Assembly: GCA_964034945.1 (NCBI GenBank)
Contig: OZ035960.1
Span: forward strand, 68,282,994-68,346,993
Length of the DNA stretch: 64,000 bases
Origin: Chrysopilus asiliformis
Lineage: Eukaryota > Arthropoda > Insecta > Diptera > Rhagionidae
Direction: 5' to 3'
Positions within the stretch are counted from its first letter, which is position 1. Each line of letters opens with the position of its first letter. Both the position numbers and the translations under genes were made by a program. The notes beneath the pieces were generated by a model. The model was not told where the DNA came from and did not search any database. It saw only the letters and a program-made list of their open reading frames with translations. Below are positions 9,515 to 19,469 of the stretch, piece after piece.

Positions 9515-10303
9515 AAATATATTTTTAATTTTACGTCTAATTTATGGGATGTCTTACAGACAAAAAAAACGGATATAAATTGTTGCCAAAGGCAAATCAA
9601 TATTACGATTGACAATATTAAAAACTTGCGCACAGACTTTCAAGCTCAAAAAGTTTTTGGCGAAACTTCCGAAAAAGCTTCACCAATTATTCGACGCAAG
9701 CGACAATTGGACTGTGATATTCCAGATCCAGAAAATCGTTATAGAGCGCTTTATTTTCAAATTATCGACAACGTCATTAACCAAATGACTACTAGATTTT
9801 CAGATTTTTGGTGTCTTTTGTTTTTAAATTTGCTTTCTGTTGAAAATTTTAAAAACTATAAGAACCTTTTTCCAGAAGTAGAATATCAATGTTTGATAAA
9901 GTTCTATGGAAAGTTTTTCAATCATTCTAAGCTAAGAAGTGAGTTGATCGTACTTTTCAATGACGAATCAATTTTGAATGAACTGCAACCGCCACTTGAA
10001 ATTTTACAACATTTTTACGAGAATGAGCTTTCTGAAGTTATGCAGGAAGTGACAAAACTAATCAAATTAATAGTAACTATCCCAGCTACTTCTGTCAGCA
10101 CCGAAAGATCTTTTTCTGCTTTAAAACGAATAAAAGATTATTCGAGAAATAGTATTGGTCAAAATCGGTTAAGTGATCTTGCTCTTTTAAGTATAGAGAA
10201 GCCATTGGTCAAAGACATGGAGAAAAATGATAAATGGTATGACGACGTTATTGATCATTTCGCGACAAAAAAAGAGCGAAGAATGGAATTCATATATAAG
10301 TAA
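9515..10303 (+). pseudogene. hAT transposase, C-terminal part with dimerisation domain
   Basis: Resumption of the hAT frame immediately after the Penelope insertion; the duplicated aaatatatttttaat puts 9515 in phase with 3783. It ends with the hAT C-terminal dimerisation domain: P-A-T-S-V-S-T-E-R-S-F-S-A-L-K-R-I-K (about 10084-10135), then R-L-S-D-L-A-L-L-S-I-E, stop at 10301-10303. This region forms the hydrophobic dimer interface of hAT transposases. This block itself is intact; the gene is inactivated by the upstream stop and the two insertions. Confidence 0.88.
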
Positions 10304-10376
10304 TTCCGTTTTTAATGTCGTATCATAAAAAATTTTATCGAACTAAAAAAACCTTTGCCTCCTCATTTCAAATATA

Positions 10377-10391
10377 CACGAGCCGCCACTG
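10377..10391 (-). repeat. Right terminal inverted repeat of the hAT element (probable)
   Basis: cacgagccgccactg, which reads cagtggcggctcgtg in reverse, matches the CAG-starting GC-rich termini known for ZMYM1-like hAT elements. It lies 74 bp after the transposase stop and directly abuts the octamer tract of the next repeat. The matching left end was not found, so this is tentative. Confidence 0.5.
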
Positions 10392-11155
10392 GTCAGTCTG
10401 TCAGTCTGTCTGTCAGTCTGTGTACAAGATTTCTCAAAAACTAATAGAGCTAGCGCCATGAAATAGGCATGTTGGGTCCTGAAATGGGACGATCCTGTCA
10501 ACTTTTGGTGGAAATCCGTTAACCGGAAGTATCCAAAATGGCGGTTTTTCAAAAATCGCAATTTCGTTTTTCTCGATTTACTCCCAAACTACGCGTTTTT
10601 TAGTGGCCTTAAGTATGACAAAACTTGGAGAAAATAAAATTTCCCACACTTTTGTCTTTAACTATAACTCGATATCTCAACCTGTTATCGAGATAAACCG
10701 TTATTTCTAAAAAAAAAAACAGTTTTTTGCGATTATCTCGAAAACTAACGGGTTTTTGCTGACTGAATGTATGAAGTGAATTAATGAGAATAGCATTCTG
10801 CACAATTTTGTTTCTTACCGTTATCCGTTATCTTTTACCGTTATTGAGATATTTTCATTAATATGTAAAAAATCATATGTTTGCGAATAATTTGCAAACT
10901 AACGGTTTTTCGACAAATCAGTTAAAAGAATAATTAAAGATGTTAACATTTTCTACCTTTTTGCCATTTACCGTAAATTGATATCTTTTACCGTTCTCAA
11001 GTTATCTCAAATTTTGTACGTTTTTGATATTTTTGAATAAACCAAGAATTTATTGGGCGGTCGTCTTAGGTTGACAATACGACAGGGCTCTAGCGTAAAT
11101 TGCGCAGGGTCGTAGATTTTGTAGAAGAAAGTTTTGTGTTGACCACAACTGATAT
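10392..11155 (+). repeat. Dispersed repeat A, left copy, with short octamer tract
   Basis: Non-coding sequence that starts with a few cagtctgt units, then tgtacaagatttctcaaaaa, and continues through repeated ttaccgtt motifs to ttgtggtc. It is matched in reverse complement by 23133-23868 with scattered substitutions and small indels. The copy at 23 kb carries the giant version of the octamer tract. No protein similarity. The family (MITE, Helitron-like or other) cannot be named from the sequence. Confidence 0.85.
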
Positions 11156-11213
11156 TTTATTTTCGTGATCAGTGTAATTTGGTTTTTTCTTTATCGCACC
11201 CACCGATGGTATG

Positions 11214-11423
11214 TCATCTGCAAAATTCCTTCAGTTGTTTCTCAGCCAATTCGTATGACTTGCATATTTTAAGACATTTGTTTAGATCCAGTTCGGACTC
11301 CTTTAATAATCTTTGACGAATATTTTTTTCCTTGATTCCTCTTATAATTTGATCTCTGATTAGACTATCTCTGAGGCTTTCGAAATTGCAATCCAAACTT
11401 AGTGAGCGCAATGCAGTGACAAA
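11214..11423 (-). pseudogene. Gypsy-type gag fragment
   Basis: About 70 codons resembling the gag of Ty3/Gypsy elements of the Mag/K02A2.6-like type: F-V-T-A-L-R...C-N-F-E-S-L-R-D-S-L-I-R-D-Q-I-I-R-G-I, then R-Q-R-L-L-K-E-S, ending with a stop near 11214. No zinc knuckle follows. The right side abuts a partial LTR (11424-11480) of a different element, so this is a truncated scrap. Confidence 0.6.
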
Positions 11424-11480
11424 AGGCGTCGGTTCTGTCAAAGTGACAGAGGCGTCAGTGTTACCAGTATGACGCCTACA
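11424..11480 (-). repeat. Partial LTR of decayed Gypsy element (far end)
   Basis: 57 bp identical to the outer part of the LTR at 21440-21586 (aggcgtcggttctgtcaaag to tgacgcctaca). On the minus strand it begins TGTAGGCGTC, the LTR start. The rest is missing; the sequence changes into the gag fragment at 11423. It is probably the 3' LTR remnant of the element whose gag is at 20428-21423. Confidence 0.5.
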
Positions 11481-11880
11481 ACTCGGCTATCCTGACATTC
11501 AATCGACCCGATTGATTACATTTGTTTTTTTTCCTTATAATTTTAACATTATTTATATATTGCTATTTATCATTCCAGTTGTTTAAAGAAATAATTTTAA
11601 ATTCTTACAAATTCATTAAAAAAAATCAATTTATATACATTTGTTTATGGAATAATAGTTATAATTTTTCTTATTAATGAGAATAATTACTTACTAGTAT
11701 ACATTTCTTAATTTTGGAATTAGAATAATACATGAATAATCGAATATAATGAGTTGGAATAATTGTTAAGAATAATTGGGAATAATGATATGAATAATAT
11801 AATAATTATTGAGAATAATTGAGAATAATGATATGAATAATATAACAATTATTGAGAATAATTGAGAATAATGGTATGAA
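11481..11880. other. AT-rich sequence, possible internal DNA of decayed Gypsy element
   Basis: No gene. The right half is full of gaataat repeats, including gaataatataataattattg. The same composition and the same tggtatgaataat text reappear at 19568-19620, on the other side of the errantivirus, so the two sides were continuous before that insertion. Target duplication tgaa is at 11877-11880. Confidence 0.7.
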
Positions 11881-12267
11881 AGTTATGGATTTTCCTCCGC
11901 GTTAGCTCAAAAAAAACTAACTTGTTTTTATAAAAAGCTCTTTATTTAGATCTGAATGCTTTAAGATACAATTGGCAAATGACAAACTTAATTTACCTTA
12001 ACTAAGTATTTTATAACCTAATTTAGCTTATTCTGCAAAACGTGCACACGTGTAACGTTACAAGCGTTACCTGTGCATTCGAAATTCTTAGACGAAATAT
12101 GATTCTATACTCGTTGCAACATGTTTGATTCCGCGAAGACCATCTTGGGTGAATCGTGGGAATGAGAACGATTTTGGGTGGAAATATGGAATTATGCTGT
12201 ATGATGGAGATAATGGGGATCGGTAGGGGTGTGGTAATGATTTGATATATGACAGAATGTGTTAACT
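11881..12267 (-). repeat. Errantivirus 3' LTR (387 bp)
   Basis: On the minus strand it starts agttaacacattctgtcata and ends ccataact, giving the short inverted ends AGTTA/TAACT. An aataaa motif lies near its end (minus strand, about 11940). The first ~85-95 bp match 19470-19567. Beyond that the 5' side of the element no longer resembles it. Confidence 0.8.
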
Positions 12268-12278
12268 CCTCCCTCCTT
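12268..12278 (-). other. Polypurine tract
   Basis: On the minus strand aaggagggagg lies immediately before the LTR start. It is the expected plus-strand priming site for reverse transcription. Confidence 0.75.
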
Positions 12279-12307
12279 AAAAAATCTGTGTCCCACATAT
12301 TGCAATT

Positions 12308-13735
12308 TTAACTAATGTTCGGGAAGGATAATGTTACAGGATCTGAATTAGTATATGGAGTAGTAGTTTGGAATTTTGTGGTCAAGAGTTTTGACCGAAG
12401 AAGGTAAAAAATGAAAGCTAGGGATAATATTAGGATAATTATTATTGCGTCGGATGCAATAGATGTTATGTTATTTGTAGAAAAGTAATCAAGCTTTTTA
12501 ACGTTATCCAGGTGAAGCCTATGTAAGTATTCCAAGTCGAGTTTTATATCCTTTTCAGTGAGGTTTCCTAGGAGGCCTGTGGGTAATGGATGAAATGTTT
12601 GAATTTCCGTGCTGGTGTACTCGACGTTTTTAATTCGTATTGTGTCATTTTGGAAATTGACTACAAATGTTCCGTTGAGGTTTTGTGTTTTGTTTTGATG
12701 ATGAAGTTTCCCATTAAAGTTCGTAAGAAATACCGTATTTTCGTTGATGACTTCGATTATTGGTTTACTATGGTACTGATAAGTACAGGATGCGTTGATT
12801 CCGTCGAGGATTTGTGATACATAATCGTCAGGGGCTAGTTTTGTTAGCTGGTTCCTGTTGCAGATTGTTATATTTTGCATCGTTGTGCAGCTCCCTTGCA
12901 CGCCATACCGTGTTTGCTGCGTTACCAGTAGGCTGGAATAATTTAGAAGGATCATTTTGCTTTCAGTGATCGTTGAGCGAATTAGAATGTGGTTAAAGTT
13001 CGTGGCTTCCGTTCCGTTTTAAACATACAACGTACAGGAGTAACGAGTCCTTCATTAGCATCATAGGTTGTGCATATTCGATGGCTTGAATTTCATTGTC
13101 GTAAGGCAGTGTTTCGATTTGGGATAGAATTTCGGATATCTCCGTGTGGTCCAGAAGATTTGAATTGACTACGCCGCTTTTAGCTAGTTGGCTGGCCAAT
13201 ACTATTTCGTGGATTTCATCCTCAATGATTCCTAGCTTGTTGAAAATCATTTGTTCGTATTTACCATTGTCGTACTCGCTGATATCTGAGACGATTCGAT
13301 TATAATTGTCTATAATTTCAGTTGATATTTTGGTAATATATTCATTGATCTTGTACTGTTTGTTGTTGTTGCTAATTATTTCGTTTTGACTTTTAAGGAT
13401 ATTGTTCCAATCGGTTGCGTCGGGGTTTCCCGCAATCCACTTCCAAGCTGAGCCTATCCAGTTTATGGCACGCTTTGGCCTAGTTGTTTGGAGCTGTCTG
13501 AGTAATCCTTCTATTTTTGAAACTCGATGATGGAGTTGTGGTACTCAGATGCTGGATCTGTTAAGCTTGTGTTTTATTGTTTGATCAATATTCTTTAGTA
13601 TCGCCTCGTAGTTTGCTAGGTTTATGGTGTGAATTAGTTTGAAATCTCCACTCATGATTTTCCCAAATCCTAATCGCATTGTCATAAGCGGTTTGTTGTA
13701 TTTGTAGATGTTAAGAGATGCGTCTACCGTCCATA
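12308..13735 (-). pseudogene. env: Errantivirus envelope gene, broken
   Basis: Envelope fusion protein of the gypsy/baculovirus-F type. The reading shows an Arg-Pro-Lys-Arg furin-like site (near 13480) followed by a hydrophobic Trp-rich fusion-peptide segment, then a helical region, several N-x-S/T sites, and near the C-terminus a membrane anchor rich in Ile/Leu (about 12400-12450) with a short cytoplasmic tail. An in-frame TGA at 13545-13547 lies before the cleavage site, and a one-base frameshift near 13020 separates the two longest open blocks (12993-13250 and 12308-12955). As it stands no full protein can be made. It follows pol with almost no gap, as in errantiviruses, where env is expressed from a spliced RNA. 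Confidence 0.85.
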
Positions 13736-13738
13736 ATG

Positions 13739-16700
13739 TTATTCTAGAATAGATGGAACGTTTTTTAAGTGGGATTTGTGAATTCTTTTCCCCGTAGCTG
13801 TGGTAATGGTGACGCGATTGTTTTGAGCTACTGTTTCCTTTACGAATAGTGGTTTTTCTTTAGTTTTAATTTGTTTATTTTTTTTAAACACAGTATCGCC
13901 TGGTTGATATTGTTTTGGTTTCTTTCGTTTCGCGTTGTGCCTGTCGATTTGATTCCTCTGTTTCCGTCTAATCTCGCATTGTAGATTTTCATGTAACTTT
14001 TCTTGGAAGTTCGTCAAATTTTGATAGTTAATTCTCTGAGATCTTCCGTAGAATATGTCGGATGGTTTAGTTTTGGTGACGGAGTGAAATGAGTTGTTGT
14101 ATCTGTCGACAGAAATGTTGACAATTTCTTTTAGGGACCGGTTTGTATTTTCCTTTTGAAGGCATCTTATAATTTCCAGAACCGTAGAGTGAACGCGTTC
14201 GATAGCACCGTTAACTTCGCTTTTTTGTGGCGGAGCCAAATAGACGGTTATGCCTAACGATTCGACATAGTTCAGAACCGTGGGACTAATGAAGCTGCCT
14301 TCATTGTCCGAAACTATCATTCTTGGGACCGTGAAATAATGGATCAAATTAGCTATCTTTTTCCGTAAGTAAGGAGCAGATTTGTTTTTGATGTGGAAAT
14401 ACTTGGCAAATTTACTGAATTTGTCAACGCAAGTTAAAAATTTTTCGCCTTTTAGCGTCATTATGTCTATATGTAGTATTTCCGTCGGAAACTGTGGAAT
14501 CGGTGTCTCCTGTAATTCCGGTTTGTGCGGGTGGCGATCGTATTTGCAACTGTTGCAAGTATCGCAATTTACCGTATATTTTTTTATTGATTTACTCATC
14601 GCAGGAAAATAGTATTTTTCTAAGATTTGTTCCTTATTCTCTCTGGCATTCCTATGGGCTCTTTTGTGCTCATCCTGTATAATTTTGATTTTATTATCTT
14701 CATTGGAGATATCTTGAACTACTCGTTGTGTGATTCGTATCTTGAATTTTGAAAAGTGTTCCCTATAGATTTCTTGTAGTAGCTGAATGTAGTTTTCCGG
14801 GATTTTGATGCCGTTGACCACATTTGGGTTTAGGTATTCCTTTAGTATTTTTATTAAATTTTGTCTATTGATTTGATGTAGTCGAATGTAATGTCTAAAG
14901 TATCCTGAGTGAGGTTCTTCGTGGCCGTATATCTCTTTACCTTCGGAGATTAAGATTTGTTTTTTGAAGACGTTTATTGGTCCCTCGCAACTTGGTATGA
15001 GGTCGCTGTTGTCTTCATTTGCACTGTGAGCCGTTCCAGAGCTGTTTGTTAGTACGTTTGCCTCGGTTGGTAACCTAGAAAGGGTGTCTGCAACGACATT
15101 AGTTTTCCCTGGTTTGTAGATGAGTTCGTAATTGTATTCTTCTATACGAGACTTCCATCTTTTTAGCTTCGCATTGTGATTCAGGTTCCTAAGGGCGAAT
15201 GTTAGTGGCTGGTGGTCAGTGAGGATTTTAATTTTTTTTGCTCCGTAGAGGTATGTTCGAAGTTTATCTAAGGACCACACTATGGCTAACATTTCCTTTT
15301 CTCCCGTGGAATAATTTTCCTCGGTCTTGTTTAGAGATCTTGATATGTAAACTACCGGTCTATCTTTGCCGATTTCGCCTTGCGAAAGAACTGCTCCGAC
15401 TGCGTAGTTTGACGCGTCTGTTGTCAGGATGAAAGGTTTTTCGAAGTCCGGGAATGCTAGGACTTCTGAGGAAGTGAGAAGTTCTTTTAAACAGTTGAAA
15501 GCTTCGATCTCTGCGATTCCCAATTGAATATCTTTCTTCTTAGACTGATTGGCCTTGATTTGGGCATTTTCACCTCTCGTTAGCTGCGTCAATGGCTTTG
15601 CGACTTTTGCAAAATCCCTGACAAACTTTCGGTAATGCGAGGCCAAACCGAGAAAGGCTTGTAGGTCTTTCAGGTTCTGAGGGGGCTTGATATTTCTAAT
15701 GGCAGCAATTTTCTTGGGGTCTGGTAGAATTCCTTCTTCCGAAACAACATATCCCAAAAATTCGGCTTGCTTTTTCAGAAATTTTGATTTTTCCAAGTTT
15801 ACTTTTAAGTTGGCTTTTTCCAGATGAGTTAGAACAGTCTCCAGATTGAGTAAATGTTCCTCTTCTGTCTTGCCAAGGATAATTACGTCGTCGATATAGA
15901 CGTAACATATTTTACCGATGAGTGGTTTAAGTACGTCATCGATCATTCTTTGGAAGATCGCCGGTGCGTTCTTCAAACCGAAAGGAAGTCTGGTAAACTC
16001 GTAGTTGCCATTTGCTGTGGAAAAAGCGGTTTTGGCGATATCATTCTCTTTCATGCGTATTTGGTGAAACCCTGAAGTGAGATCGATGGTTGTAAAGTAT
16101 TTGCTTTGGTTAAAGCTTGCAAGGGTGTTGGTGATTTCCGGGATTGGATAGGTGTCGGGTATTGTTATGGCGTTTAGCCTTTTGAAGTCAATAACGAGTC
16201 TATATTGCTGCTCTCCGGCTGAATTCGGTTTTCTGGGCACTATCCAAAGGGGTGAATTGTATGGACTTTTTGATGGACGTATAATTCCATCTTTAAGCAT
16301 TTTTGATATTTGTGATTCCACTTCTTGTCTCAAGTTGACAGGATAGGAATACGACTTCGTATATATTGGTTCGAACGTTGAAGTTCTTATCTCGGCTCTG
16401 ACATTAGTTTCAACTACGTCTTCGTCGTTTACGGGGCCGAAAATCAGTGGGTGGTTGTTTAGAATAGTGTGCAGCTTTTTTTGGAGTTTTTGGTCCAGCT
16501 CATCGCACTTGACTTCGATATTGTTGACTTGTCTAGATACTCTAGATTTTAAGGGAATTTTAATATTGGGTTTTATTTTGAGGACATGGTTTCCTCGATC
16601 TATTACAGCCTCTAGCTCTTTTAGAGTGTCGTCTCCGATGATACCATCGAACGACTTAAGTCCAGGTAGGACGAAAAATTCTAGTGTGGAGTTATTCCCA

Positions 16701-16930
16701 ATGCTTTGAAAAAAACGACCCGTAACCTTATGGGTTATAGGTATGTTGCCTGCGGCTGAATGAATGTTGAATGGTTTTTGAACTGGTTTGGCGTTTTGTG
16801 ATAATTGAACTGAAACGAAATTTTTATTGGCTCCGGTGTCGATCAGGAATTTCAGCACCTGGCCGTCTTTTTTCTTATATTCTATGTATGGAATGCTAGA
16901 GAGGCGTCTATCATAAAATTTAGATCGCAT
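13739..16930 (-). CDS. pol: Errantivirus Pol: protease, reverse transcriptase, RNase H, integrase
   Basis: Open frame of 1063 aa. The aspartic protease has D-T-G-A at residues 31-34. Reverse transcriptase spans about 205-400, with V-I-D-F-K-R-L-N near 247, L-P-F-G-L near 315 and Y-I-D-D at 345-348. RNase H follows (T-T-D-A-S-N, then T-D-H-Q-P-L-T). Integrase has an H-x-N-A...C-D-T-C-N-S-C zinc-binding region near 785-830, a catalytic Asp in I-D-I-M-T, another in V-S-D-N-E-G-S, and Glu in G-A-I-E-R-V-H. Its 5' end overlaps gag by 49 nt in another frame, which suggests expression by ribosomal frameshifting; the nominal Met at 16930 need not be used. It is the best preserved gene of this element. 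Confidence 0.9.
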   Translation of the reverse strand: MRSKFYDRRLSSIPYIEYKKKDGQVLKFLIDTGANKNFVSVQLSQNAKPVQKPFNIHSAAGNIPITHKVTGRFFQSIGNNSTLEFFVLPGLKSFDGIIGDDTLKELEAVIDRGNHVLKIKPNIKIPLKSRVSRQVNNIEVKCDELDQKLQKKLHTILNNHPLIFGPVNDEDVVETNVRAEIRTSTFEPIYTKSYSYPVNLRQEVESQISKMLKDGIIRPSKSPYNSPLWIVPRKPNSAGEQQYRLVIDFKRLNAITIPDTYPIPEITNTLASFNQSKYFTTIDLTSGFHQIRMKENDIAKTAFSTANGNYEFTRLPFGLKNAPAIFQRMIDDVLKPLIGKICYVYIDDVIILGKTEEEHLLNLETVLTHLEKANLKVNLEKSKFLKKQAEFLGYVVSEEGILPDPKKIAAIRNIKPPQNLKDLQAFLGLASHYRKFVRDFAKVAKPLTQLTRGENAQIKANQSKKKDIQLGIAEIEAFNCLKELLTSSEVLAFPDFEKPFILTTDASNYAVGAVLSQGEIGKDRPVVYISRSLNKTEENYSTGEKEMLAIVWSLDKLRTYLYGAKKIKILTDHQPLTFALRNLNHNAKLKRWKSRIEEYNYELIYKPGKTNVVADTLSRLPTEANVLTNSSGTAHSANEDNSDLIPSCEGPINVFKKQILISEGKEIYGHEEPHSGYFRHYIRLHQINRQNLIKILKEYLNPNVVNGIKIPENYIQLLQEIYREHFSKFKIRITQRVVQDISNEDNKIKIIQDEHKRAHRNARENKEQILEKYYFPAMSKSIKKYTVNCDTCNSCKYDRHPHKPELQETPIPQFPTEILHIDIMTLKGEKFLTCVDKFSKFAKYFHIKNKSAPYLRKKIANLIHYFTVPRMIVSDNEGSFISPTVLNYVESLGITVYLAPPQKSEVNGAIERVHSTVLEIIRCLQKENTNRSLKEIVNISVDRYNNSFHSVTKTKPSDIFYGRSQRINYQNLTNFQEKLHENLQCEIRRKQRNQIDRHNAKRKKPKQYQPGDTVFKKNKQIKTKEKPLFVKETVAQNNRVTITTATGKRIHKSHLKNVPSILE

Positions 16931-18090
16931 TCGTTTAGCTCATCTTCTGATTGATCTGGTTCAGCGAAAGCATCTTCTTCCTGCTGATTATAGAATTCGA
17001 GATTTTCTTCTTGGGTTTGAAGATTATTTATTCTCTGTGTTTTCCTAGCGAATTGATTGGAATCATTCGATCGTTTGTTAAGGTGAAAGGACGATGGCTT
17101 ATTCATATAGTCTACTTGACGAGTTTGTACAGACCTATCGACATCCATTGGAACTGGTGGCTTAGGGTAGTTGGGTCTGGGTGGTGGATTGTTTCTGTAA
17201 AGTTGGTTATGTGCATCGTGTTGTGCGTTGTAGGCTTTAATTTGATTAGATAAACTTGATATTGGAATTCGCTTATTACCGTGGTTAAACCGTGGAGTGA
17301 ATATTTGGTTCACTGGGGCAGATATGGAATTGTTAAAATTCCTATTGTGTATTGGGATGTTCCTAAAGTTTAGGTTTTGAAACTCTAAACAGGATGCGTA
17401 AGCTTCTGGGAGTGTTTGTGGTTTCTGAATTATAAGCATTCTGGAGAGATCTCCATTTAGTCTCCGAACGAACACATCTAGTGCCCTGTTTCGATAGTTT
17501 TCGGTCAGCGCAACTACCGTTTCTTTAGAATAGTCCTCTGTTTTTATTTTGTTTATTAAAAGTGATAGCTGATGATTAACGGCTGCGTAAAACTCATCAA
17601 CGCTTTTATCTTTCTGAGTCATCGCGTGTAGCTGATGCTCTAAGGTTCTTACATCCCTCTTGTCTGCGTAATGAAGGGACAAGCATTTCTTAATGCTGGG
17701 CCAATCATCGAAAATATTGTAAGAAATTAGGGCGGCGTCAGCCGGGCCTCTTATTTTTTGTCTGATGTGTCTTAAAATTGCCCTGAATATGGGTTTGTCT
17801 TTAACTATTTTGTAATCGTCCAATATTGTTTCGACATTGTGAATCCATGACACATACTGCACCGGATTACCGTCAAAAGCTTGAAGATCCCTAACAGAGT
17901 CGGGAAGCTTTTTTATTGCTTCGAGATCTTCTGGGGTTTTAGGACCCGAAATTGTTTGTTCTGTGTGTGTATCAATTTGTTCCCGTTTATTTTCGAGTTG
18001 TATTAATCGATTTTCTATTACTCTAATCTGCTCGATCTGAGCATTAACTGCTCCGGTCAATTGCACAATTGTTTGTTGGAGAGTATCCAT
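16882..18090 (-). CDS. gag: Errantivirus Gag
   Basis: 402-aa frame beginning at a Met with a short coiled-coil-like Gln/Leu/Glu stretch. A central capsid-like region (about 70-235) has F-D-G-N-P-V-Q-Y-V-S-W, a pattern typical of errantivirus gag. The C-terminus is Asn/Pro/Gln-rich and ends in an acidic segment without CCHC zinc knuckles. Lack of a knuckle is normal for errantiviruses. It overlaps pol by 49 nt. Gag would form the particle shell. Confidence 0.85.
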   Translation of the reverse strand: MDTLQQTIVQLTGAVNAQIEQIRVIENRLIQLENKREQIDTHTEQTISGPKTPEDLEAIKKLPDSVRDLQAFDGNPVQYVSWIHNVETILDDYKIVKDKPIFRAILRHIRQKIRGPADAALISYNIFDDWPSIKKCLSLHYADKRDVRTLEHQLHAMTQKDKSVDEFYAAVNHQLSLLINKIKTEDYSKETVVALTENYRNRALDVFVRRLNGDLSRMLIIQKPQTLPEAYASCLEFQNLNFRNIPIHNRNFNNSISAPVNQIFTPRFNHGNKRIPISSLSNQIKAYNAQHDAHNQLYRNNPPPRPNYPKPPVPMDVDRSVQTRQVDYMNKPSSFHLNKRSNDSNQFARKTQRINNLQTQEENLEFYNQQEEDAFAEPDQSEDELNECDLNFMIDASLAFHT

Positions 18091-18356
18091 TTTGTATAGG
18101 TTTAAGGAGTAGGATGTTCACGAATCAGAGCAAGATGATATTATAATCAGAATAATCTAAGGCACAACTCGATTATGTTATTTTGTTAACGATCGCGTAG
18201 CAACGAAAATAGCTCACAACAATCTTAACAATAAACTTTTTACTTTAATTGGATATGATAACACGATCTTAATTTCTAAAGAATATGTTTGTTTAACAAT
18301 ATGTTTTATTTCTTGAATATAACTTTTTACGACTTCTTATTTTTTGTTATTTCATA
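18091..18356 (-). other. Errantivirus 5' leader, part next to gag
   Basis: AT-rich non-coding leader upstream of gag in the minus direction. No convincing primer-binding site follows an LTR end here. The sequence is interrupted by mariner at 18357-18358 and continues at 19266. Confidence 0.6.
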
Positions 18357-18358
18357 TA

Positions 18359-19263
18359 ACACATGGATCAATAAGTCCCGAGACTAACCCAGAGATGACG
18401 CTCGTAGTAAACCAGTAACCACGTCTTTCTAGAGTACTAACCTTTGCTTGAAACGTGTCAAAATTTTAAGTCGATCGGACCAGAAACAGCTGAGTTATCG
18501 AGGTTGGAGTAAAGTCGTTTTGTAGTTTGTTTAAAAAATGGAAAAAACCGAGTTTCGTGTTCTGATAAAACATTGTTTTTTAATGGGTAAAAACACCGTG
18601 CAAGCGAAACAATGGATTGAAAAATGTTACCCGGACTCTTGTCCATCAAAAGCAACGATTTGTCGGTGGTTTGCCGAGTTTAAACGTGGTCGTACCGACA
18701 CAAATGACGCGGAACGCTCGGGTAGACCTGTGGAAGCCGTTACACCGGAAAATGTGAGTGAAGTGACAAAAATTATAATGAAAGATCGTAAAGTGAAGCT
18801 CCGTGAGATTGCTGAGATAACACAGATATCATATGGAAGTGCATTTACTATCCTTCATGAAAAATTGAGCATGAAAAAGGTTTTTTCCAAGTGGGTGCCG
18901 CGATTGCTTTCGATGGAACAAAAACAGCAACGAGTCGATGATTCAGAAAGCTGTTTATCGCTATTTACTCGCAATAAAAAAGATTTCTTGCGTCGTTACG
19001 TGACCATGGACGAAACATGGATACATCACTACACTCCAGAGTCGAAGCGGCAGTCATCTGAGTGGCGCACAGCTGGCGAAAGCCGTCCGAAGCGTCCGAA
19101 AACGCAGCAGTCAGCTGGCAAAGTCATGGCGTCAGTTTTTTGGGATACGCATGGCGTGACGATTGTATCACCCTAAAAGGTGATTATATTGATGAATAAA
19201 AAAAAATTTTGCAAAAAAAATGTTGTTTTCATTGTTAGTCTCGGGACTTATTGATCCATGTGT
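18359..19263 (+). mobile_element. mariner element with internal deletion (905 bp)
   Basis: Terminal inverted repeats of about 30 bp, starting acacatggatcaataagtcc and mirrored at 19234-19263, flanked by TA duplications (18357-18358, 19264-19265). The palindromic text extends two further bases on each side because the target was TATA-like. The transposase inside is truncated. Inserted in the leader of the errantivirus and therefore younger than it. Confidence 0.92.
18538..19176 (+). pseudogene. mariner transposase, C-terminal catalytic part deleted
   Basis: 212-aa frame starting at Met 18538. The N-terminal paired helix-turn-helix DNA-binding region is present (C-F-L-M-G-K-N...S-K-A-T-I-C-R-W-F-A-E-F-K-R-G-R-T), then the W-V-P-R-L-L linker. 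The catalytic domain starts with T-M-D-E-T-W-I-H-H-Y, holding the first Asp, and runs to S-V-F-W-D-x-H-G. Normal mariner transposase is about 345 aa; the block with the second and third catalytic Asp is missing. The sequence jumps to ggtgattatattgatgaata, which resembles the usual C-terminal end, so an internal deletion joined both parts. It cannot catalyse transposition, though its intact ends could be mobilised in trans. Confidence 0.88.
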
Positions 19264-19265
19264 TA

Positions 19266-19469
19266 TATTTAATATTTTTTATTCGTACAATAATATGCAA
19301 ATATTGTGTTTCACTATTTATGACTTTACGTTACACGTTTCTTTATTTTCTTTTGTTTGAAGTTATTTAATTAATATTTACGTTTTCTTTTTCGTTTCTT
19401 AACTTAAAAAAATGGAAAATTACTGAGAGAACTTACATTAAATATAGAATTTTCGCTGTTTGCATGATG
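19266..19469 (-). other. Errantivirus 5' leader remainder
   Basis: AT-rich sequence between mariner and the recognisable 5' LTR start. It does not match the 3' LTR, so the remainder of the 5' LTR, with its R/U5 and primer-binding site, appears deleted or replaced. Confidence 0.5.

Noticed and set aside
12590..12817. Plus-strand frame opposite env
   Set aside because: Shadow of the env reading frame; no similarity.
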